Positions 56,983 through 64,000 of a DNA stretch of 64,000 nucleotides are shown here, piece after piece. Below the pieces are notes generated by a model that was not told the origin of the DNA, ran no database searches, and worked only from the letters and a program-made list of their open reading frames with translations. Numbering within the stretch: position 1 is the stretch's first letter; each line of letters begins with the position of its first letter. Both the position numbers and the translations under genes were made by a program. Origin of the DNA: Nepenthes gracilis (lineage: Eukaryota > Streptophyta > Magnoliopsida > Caryophyllales > Nepenthaceae); NCBI GenBank assembly GCA_033239525.1, contig BSYO01000003.1, forward strand, positions 2,164,001 to 2,228,000, written 5' to 3'.

Positions 56983-58863
56983 TAACTAAATGGTTTGATT
57001 TTTAAAAAAGTTATTAGGATGGTATTAACCAATGATGAGGGTTTCACTCTAAAGGATTATTTTTCTTATAATATTATTGAAAATAGTTTTAATAGGATTG
57101 AATCAATTGATTAGTATAGTGAATTTATAAATAGTAAGTTTAAAAATGAGAAAGCATTCCATTCAAAAAGTCTAAGTTCAAAGAATAGAGCCCAATTTTA
57201 ACTTAGTTTTAATCATGATAGGTCAAGATTAGATAAGCGACTGAGTGACTAAATAATTATTAAACAAGTTGGGCCATGGGTCCAAATGAATAAATATTTA
57301 AATGTCAAATTAAGCAGTTAAACTAATTAAACAATTAACTCAGCTTTCTATTCAACTAAGAAAATAGTTTATATACTCTGTAATTAACCCAATCGATGAT
57401 ATCTAAAATAATGTCAACTGTTTATTATTATCTATTAAACTGGCTTAAAAAAATCCTATGATTAGAATATACATAATTAATTTTTAATTGATGTAAATGT
57501 AAATATTTCTCTTTAAATTACGGCTATCAACCGTTGATGTAGATATAAACATGTCCACTTTTCTATAAAGAGAGGATAAAAGTAGTAAAGGCAAAACTAA
57601 ACCTTCAAACATACTTATTTTTTAAAATACAGAACCAAAGCTTCCATCTCTCATTTTCTCTCAACCTCATAATCTCTCCCACATTTCAATTTTTGAAAAA
57701 AAAATTACTAATTTCTGCATTTGAAGATATACAATGGAGTGAGTTTCAAATTTTTTAAATTTTTATTTATTATTATGATGTATGAAATTTAGATAGAAAG
57801 TTTAATAGTTGGATACAAATTTATTCAAATTATAACCTAAGTTTTAAATATGTATCAAGTATATGTTTTATCCCATTGTAAGATTAGGTCTCCACCTATT
57901 TAAATAAGCTACTAAATGAATTGACTTTTTTAAAAAGTTATTTGGATATAATTAATGAGGAGTTTCACTCAAAAGAATTGTTTTTTCTTATAAAATATAT
58001 TTCATAGTATTAAGTATAGTATCAATTAAATTGGCATAATTGATTAGCATAATAAAATTATGGATTTGTTTAGAAAGATGAAAGTGTCAATCCGCTCATT
58101 AGGCACAAATAAAATATATTAAGTTCGATCCTGATTTAATTCTAATCAAAATAAATTAAAATCAAACAGACAATCAAGTAACCGAGTAATCAAATAAGAT
58201 TGGATTGTAGGCTTGAATTACTGAATATTTGAGCAAGTGATTAATCTAAATAAGCGATTAATCTAACCGAACGGTTAATCTAATTAAGTAGTTAAATTAA
58301 GTGAGCAGTCTATATACTTTGTAATTAATTCATGTGAGAATTTCTTAACTAATTAATATCAATTACTTATTATTATCAGCAAACCACATCCAAAAAGCTT
58401 TATGATCAAAATATGCACAAAGTTCGTTGAGTTAATTAGCTTTCAATTGAATTACTCAAATTGTAGCCAGTTATTCATTTTTAAGAAATTGTCATCGATT
58501 AGTGATATAGTTATAAATACATTTCATTTTTTTCTAAAAATGTGAACAAATTTTGAATATCAATGACAGAACCATACCTTCTAATACATTAATTCTTCTA
58601 CCAAATTTGGAGCCAAGTACTCAATCTCTTTCTTATCATCAAAATCTCTCATATTTTAATTTTTTAAAAAAATTTATTGACTTAAATATCAGATGATATA
58701 TTTAACAGCAAACCCCGAATCTTTTAAATTATTATTTAATATTGTAGTATGTAAAATTTGAATAAAATGTTTAATAATTTGACCTAAATTTATTGAAATA
58801 ATAATCCAGATTTCAAATACGCATTACATTCTATTGAAATATTAAGTCTGCACCTATTTAATC
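56983..58863. repeat. old tandem duplication, about 925-bp period
   Basis: Two units, about 56983-57906 and 57907-58863, share ordered landmarks: AAAAAGTTATT, GAGTTTCACTC, a run of TTAAACTAATTAA words, a CTATATACT(C/T)TGTAATTAA word, CTCTCATATTTT or similar, and TAAGTCTGCACCTATTTAA at the end. Each has a TATA-like box and a TTGACTTAAATATC-type word, so the unit may be a decayed LTR. Confidence 0.6.
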
Positions 58864-59837
58864 TATATTTTAATCCTCGAATGTCAAATTATTTTTAATT
58901 TCTATTTTGTAATTCAAATTTGATGTCCATTGGCTTCTTCACATAGCTAACGTAGCTATCCATTAAAAAATGTCTTCGGTTCATGAGTAGTGGACTCACG
59001 GCCTTCTAAATAATGCTACTCTTCACGTGGTACCTGTCCATCTACGAATTTTAAAAACATGCACACTGAGGAATCATTTTTTTAAGTATCCTTAATAATA
59101 TTATTAAATAACACAATATTAATTAATTATTAATTATATATAAAAATAATAATATAATTAACAAATAATTAAGACCCTACAATATTTAATAATATCATAA
59201 TTTTATAAATACCCTTTTAATAAATTCTAATATTCATAGACGAAAAACTCGAAAAGCCTGTCAAAGCCAACCGCCCCACAGTTGAAAATTTTTGCCCATG
59301 CCCTCCACTTTCAAAGATTTTGGCCCCGCTCCTCAACATTCTTTCTTATTCCACTTGATGGCTTCCAACAAACACAAATTAAAAAGAGGAGAAAAGGTAA
59401 GTCGTTGAAGATAAAAAAAAAATTTAATGAATCACAAATTGTTATTATAAGATAAAACAAAGATGTATCATTTAACATATAAAAAGTAATTGTTTTATAT
59501 GTTAATTATTTTAAATTTTATATGAATAAATTATTGGTACCAAGTAAAAACTTTAATTAAATAAAATAACAATAAATTTAAGAAAAAATTGTCAGAAATG
59601 ATACTGAAAGTCCATGCAATTAAAGGATTCATTATACTCTGATAAAATAGAATAAAAATTTTATTTTTATTTTTTTAAAAATTAAATTATTATTCTACTG
59701 TTATAATAAGAAATTAAAAAAATCAATACCCTACTTTTTTTTTTTGGTTGTTCAAGATTAATCATTTCAATACAATTATTTCGTTTATCCTTACTCCCAA
59801 ACCCCAAATTTTCCGCGTCCCCTCATTCGTTGTGAAG
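58864..59837. other. AT-rich intergenic stretch, nothing recognised
   Basis: No convincing gene, RNA or transposon terminus was found. It contains poly-A/T runs only. Confidence 0.5.
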
Positions 59838-60192
59838 CATTACTTCGACAATTTATTCGATGAGTAGTACGAATAGGGAGATGACGATCCTGTTAGAGAA
59901 CTTTGTGAAGATTTTGGAGGTGGAGATGATGATTCCTGTGAGGACGAATGGGAAGAAATTCAAGCAATGCCATGACGAAATTAAAAGTGGAGAAGATGGT
60001 GCCGGCGAGTACGAATTGGAAGTGGGATTCAAGCATGATAATGAATAATACTATGAAACCGGATTCAACAAATATTATGAAGAGCTTAGAAGTTGGTACG
60101 ATGAAGATGGCAGCAAAGCTGAGTTTGATACCGATGGCGGCGTAATGAAGATGATGGTGAGTTGGTGTAGAAGACGGCGACCAATATTCTAG
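59838..60192 (+). pseudogene. relic of an acidic protein gene
   Basis: In one frame from 59838 the sequence reads HYFDNLFDE, then after two TAG codons GDDDPVRELCEDFGGGDDD and EDEWEEIQAMP. After a shift to a second frame it reads EYELEVGFKHDNE, a TAA, and YYETGFNKYYEELRSWYDED to a TAG at 60190-60192. The consistent Asp/Glu/Tyr bias across the breaks suggests a decayed real gene rather than chance. The family is not recognised. Two open frames of 62-65 codons cover part of it. Confidence 0.45.
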
Positions 60193-60199
60193 TGTATAT

Positions 60200-60445
60200 T
60201 GATTTTTTTTGGATAATGATAAGGATAAAAAAATTATTTTATATAATTTTTTTAATTATTTTTTTACTATTATTACATATTAAATATAAAAAATTTTAAT
60301 TTTTAATTTAATTTTATCTATTTTAAGTGATTAACTAAATATAAAAATAATAATTCTAAACTCTATTACTATTTTATTTCATTTTTAATAAATAGTTATT
60401 CTATTTTTATATTATTTTATATCAACAATCAAATATAGAGTTATA
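60200..60445. repeat. AT-rich MITE-like block
   Basis: It begins near TTTTTTTGGATAATG and ends near AACAATCAAATATAGAG, with an A/T-only interior and loosely inverted ends. It resembles the flanks of the large array. Target duplications were not confirmed. Confidence 0.25.
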
Positions 60446-61136
60446 GTCTTGGTGTTTAAGTTTCCCACATTTGCTTTACTACTATAATGAATTCAGATTT
60501 AATTATTTTTAAGCTGCATAATCATTGCTAAGACTCTATAGATCAAAAGAGTCTAATTATTAAAGCTAATTGTTGAGTATGTTTTGGATGTTTTCTCTAA
60601 CTATAAAGTGATGTTGGATAATTCTGTGGCCCTATGTGCATCCAATATAAAAAGAAAAAGAAAAAGGTTTATGAATTATCTCTAGTGACACACCTTTGCT
60701 GGTGATACGTACTTGGGCAGAAGATTTGACCAAAAATAATATGATGGCATTTTGGTATTGTGTCCACATTCTGTCTCAATGGTCCTATTTTTTAGATCTA
60801 ACATACGACGAAATCAGAAAATAATTATATATATCTAGCATTACTCACCTTATAAAGAAATTATTTCATGGTTTAAGCTCAGAATCTTTAAATTTCATTA
60901 ACAATCTTACTAGTATGTCATCTCAAATTTAGTTCCTAATTAAACAGCTAAAATTTTGAATTTGCTACTTGTCTAGGCTCATTTTGATCTCTCTTATGTG
61001 AGGTGAAAGCCGTATATTCCGGTGAAAAAGGCTAAAACCTTATGTGGTGGGTGGGTCTCTTCATGAAAGTGGGGAGAGGGAGACATTCTATTTAATTCAA
61101 CATTCTCTAGCATGCTATCCACAAAGCGTAGAGCAC
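60446..61136. other. upstream flank of the cytochrome b561 gene
   Basis: Ordinary AT-rich DNA with no recognised gene. Distal regulatory sequence of the b561 gene may lie here, but nothing specific is visible. Confidence 0.4.
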
Positions 61137-61152
61137 ATATATATATATATAG
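61137..61152 (+). promoter_or_regulatory. TATA box of the cytochrome b561 gene
   Basis: A run of TATATATATATATA ends about 117 bp before the start codon. Initiation around 61180 would leave a 5' leader of some 90 bp, a normal size. Confidence 0.5.
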
Positions 61153-61268
61153 TGCAGCTTTTTCTATATGCTAGGAATTCATATAGTCAGTTTTAGCTGT
61201 CTTGAATGCTTACCATACAGCTATAATCAACAACAATAGAGATAGTTTATTGGTTTTGAGCCTTCAAA

Positions 61269-64000
61269 ATGCAGGTGGTTCTCCAAAGGGTGTTCAGCAG
61301 CGGTGCAGTTCTTGCTTGTTTTGCTCTTTTCACAGTCCATCTTCCATTTGCTGGGTGCATATTCCTTAGCAAACCTTACCAAGCTTTCAGTAACACGAGC
61401 ATGAAAGCCAAAAATCCAGAGGTAATTCATTTTCTTCTTATCCATGTTTATGATTGTTGAGTTCCAAAGGGACTACGGTCATAGATGCCCAGTTCAAATG
61501 GTTTTGTACTTGAAAAGGCATTTCAAATTAAGAAGGAAACCTTTCTATTATTAAGCAGGAGAGCACCTCTTTAATCAATCAATATTAGACAATCTTCATC
61601 AAAATGATGCCCAGCCAATCTGCTTCTGAATTATGATTTTGCTAAATTTGTGCTGCAATTAGAAGTCATTAACCACTTTCTTTTGCTGTCTCTTTGCATT
61701 TTTATTATTTATTTTTTATGTGGTGGTTTGAGGTGTGGTGGCAGCTGTTGAGTCCTGAGATGAAATTTGACATAACACTTCATGGGCTTCTGCTATGGGC
61801 TTCCATGGGATTCTTCACGCCAGTTGGAGTTCTAATAATTAGGATGTTTAGTAGATTTGGAGAGGACTGTGGAACAAAACTCAGAGTTCTCTTCTATTTT
61901 CATCCTGTCTTTCAGGTTGTTTACCTCTTCTTCATCTTCCTTGATCATTTGTTCTTGTCATTTGTTGGCAAATAAACTCTTGAGTAAACTATAAAGTTAT
62001 TTCATTATAAATAAAAATCTTGAATATGTTCAAATAGCGAAAGCATTCTTTATATAATGTAGGAATAAGATCGTGTATATCTGACAATTGTTACACCCTA
62101 TAATATAAAAAGCTACATATTGAATTTTTTTTTTTTTTTTTTTTTTTGTAGAGTTTTCATGAACTTTCTCAATGAAAAAGAAGCAAATGAGGCATTATAC
62201 TTTACTTTTTGTGATTGTTAGAGCGTAACTTTCAACTCAATAATATGATTAATATATTATGATTAACTGTCATGACTATACTCAATCCATAAAAAAATCT
62301 CTCTGCATTATATGAATAAGACCGTATATATTTAAACTTTTCTAAATATTACAATATAAAATCTAATATATTGAGATATCTTTTCAACTTAAAGTTTTTT
62401 CAATTAAAACGAAGTAAATTATACATTTTCTTTTCATGGGAGTTGTTCACTTTTAGATTTCTTCTTCTTTTTTTAATAATAAAATCATTCCTCCATGTGA
62501 TATCTATAGCTTCTAAATAATGGCATATCACTGCATGGAATATGACTGAGCACTTTGTGGTCTACTTTTTCCCCCCTTTAACACTAACAAGCTAGCTTGC
62601 TCATGCTTTTACAATTATGTGCAAAATCAATGAGACAATAGCTCGTAATCATCAAGGCTTAGTAAAGAAGAAAGGAAGAATTGCTTGACCTAATTAAGTA
62701 CTCACATTAATGATACCCATTTAGCATACAAACTTGCCATCAATGCAACAAAAAAATCGTTTAAAAATTCATCTTCCATCTAATTCGTGATTAATTAGCC
62801 ATACAATATCACTGATTAGCTAGCAAAACCCATGCTCAACTAAGCTAAAAGTCATCTGTATCAGATTTTTACAGTGCCATTGAAACTAAAAAGAACGTTT
62901 TTCTCTTCCTCCCAATTTGCCAGATGCTTTCAGTGCTGCTTGCCACAGCGGGAGCAGTCATGTCCATCAAAAGCTTCGAGAATGCTTTCAATAACAACCA
63001 CCAAAGAATTGGCTTATCCCTTTATCTTGCCATTTGGGTTCAAACTGTGCTTGGATTTTGCAGGCCTCAAAGGTAATTGATCTTTCACTCTTCCTAAAGA
63101 AGCCTTGTGATCCTAGCCGACTGTGACATGAATAAATTATGTAGCAAGTTCGAAGCCTTTTCTAAGCATAGTTTATTATTATCACACTTCTTTTATTACA
63201 GTATAATTATAATGATTTTTCTACTTAAAAAACTTAAATTTAGCTATAAATAAGAGATTGGTGATTTAAACTATAAACTTACATTCTCTAAACTATAGGG
63301 GTAAGATTCTATTATATATCTGATCTACTACAAAGTAAACACAATAAAAAGGCTCGTTAATTATACTACCATCTTTAGTACATAAACATCTCGTGCCTTA
63401 AATGTTTTTTTAGATATTTTGCCAAAGTCCCATTAGGGTTCTTTCAATTTATTTATTATTTATCGTATTTTAATGGTGAGGATTTTATCCTAACAATGTG
63501 AATGACAATGATTATAACAACTCACCAAAATATATCAAATCTTCATGTAAGTTCAATCCTCTAAAATATCATGATAAAATCTTTAAAACGGTTGTCTCAA
63601 ACCAAATAATAATTTAAAACTTTATCATTTTGAATGACATTAAACCAACATACTTTCTACTCCAGGATAGTGATGTGATATTATATAAATTTATCTATTA
63701 ATATTAACGACTCCTCGTGAGAATAAATTAATGAATGATTGCCATGTTTTGTTGGAGAATTCCCCAAAAAGTATCTCCAAACCTTTGTCATCTCCTTTCT
63801 CCATGGATTCTCTCCTCCCAAAACACTTCCCTCTGTAACTCATCATCTGTCGCCTGTCGCAGAGGAAGCAGGAGCAGAAGAAGAAGCGTGTGGTACTTTG
63901 GGCACTGGGCACTCGGCACCACCATCACCATAGTTGGGATCATCAACATCTACACAGGCTTGGAAGCCTACGAAAAGATGACTTCAGAAAGTGTGTGGCT
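61269..64000 (+). CDS. cytochrome b561 domain-containing membrane protein, 5' part (runs off the window)
   Basis: Proteins of this family carry two haems and move electrons across a membrane, often from ascorbate. Exons are 61269-61421, 61745-61915, 62924-63072 and 63863 onward. All introns are GT-AG and the joins keep phase. Residues 1-30 look like a signal peptide. Helices follow with the His residues expected to bind haem: [12 protein letters not shown] (His64), YFHPVFQ (His104), NNNHQRIG (His134) and YFGHWALGT (His172). The joined segment [14 protein letters not shown] is typical of plant members. Only about 33 residues lie between the signal peptide and the first haem-binding helix, so there is no DOMON domain. 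It fits the At2g30890/At4g18260-type subgroup. The C-terminus is outside the window. Confidence 0.88.
61422..61744 (+). other. intron 1 of the b561 gene
   Basis: Donor GAG|GTAATT and acceptor GTGGCAG|CTG, 323 bp, phase 0. The frame continues about 12 codons into the intron before a stop, so the exon end rests on splice signals and on family similarity (NPE then LLSPEMKFD). Confidence 0.75.
61916..62923 (+). other. intron 2 of the b561 gene
   Basis: Donor CAG|GTTGTT and acceptor TTTGCCAG|ATG, 1008 bp, phase 0. It contains a poly-T run at about 62126-62148 and AT-rich filler. Confidence 0.75.
63073..63862 (+). other. intron 3 of the b561 gene
   Basis: Donor CAAAG|GTAATT and acceptor CTGTCGCAG|AGG, 790 bp. 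It splits the Arg codon AG|A after PQ and restores the frame into [12 protein letters not shown]. Confidence 0.75.

Noticed and set aside
61422..61460. Continuation of b561 exon 1 to the stop at 61460
   Set aside because: The extra residues do not match the family, while splicing at GTAATT joins in phase to the conserved [12 protein letters not shown] segment.
1..64000. tRNA, rRNA, CRISPR or bacterial-type operons
   Set aside because: No cloverleaf, rRNA core or spaced direct-repeat array was seen, and all recognisable coding content is plant or plant-retrotransposon in type.

Overview
The window looks like nuclear DNA of a flowering plant, probably a eudicot. It has AT-rich intergenic DNA, long GC-richer blocks of nested LTR retrotransposons, spliceosomal introns, and only two recognisable host genes. 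These are a CYP710A-type sterol C-22 desaturase on the minus strand (34997-36525) and the 5' part of a cytochrome b561-domain membrane protein on the plus strand (61269 to the window end). A short decayed acidic-protein relic lies at 59838-60192. No rRNA, tRNA, CRISPR or prokaryotic feature was found.

Layout. Positions 1-4420 are the 3' part of a plus-strand Ty3/gypsy element: RNase H tail, integrase, a ~97-bp tandem-repeat block, a decayed antisense ORF, a polypurine tract and the 3' LTR at 3675-4420. Positions 4421-6874 are AT-rich. Positions 6875-30944 hold a minus-strand Ty3/gypsy element in tandem form, LTR-internal-LTR-internal-LTR, with a period of about 11.56 kb. The whole array is flanked by one 5-bp duplication (CAAAT). 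Positions 30950-34996 are AT-rich with two LTR-like relics. The CYP710A gene follows, then another LTR-like relic at 37467-38488. Positions 39751-50074 are a third gypsy element, minus strand, with target duplication ATAAT and largely deleted pol. It carries a nested 2.5-kb solo LTR at 43551-46070 (duplication TGTTC). Positions 50080-61130 are AT-rich with microsatellites, an old ~925-bp tandem duplication and small relics. The cytochrome b561 gene runs from 61269 off the window end.

The most interesting feature is the region between pol and the 3' LTR of these elements, which I place in the Tat lineage (Retand/Ogre relatives) from their layout. In the large array this region holds three plus-strand cassettes, antisense to gag-pol. 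Each has a TATA-like box 60-100 bp upstream of an ATG and ends in a 3'-UTR-like AT-rich tail. The third encodes a protein with a plant-mobile-domain-like N-terminal part and a coiled-coil end. The 10-kb element has a counterpart in the same place and orientation, apparently interrupted by an intron that could only be spliced from the antisense transcript. The left element keeps a decayed antisense ORF behind a TATA box and a cluster of CACGTG boxes.

Two cautions apply. The array copies differ mainly by short indels and word changes packed into GC-rich spots, while AT-rich stretches match exactly. This could be decay, but it also resembles long-read consensus error. The CYP710A gene has a one-base frameshift and an altered haem loop that need independent sequence before it is called a pseudogene.
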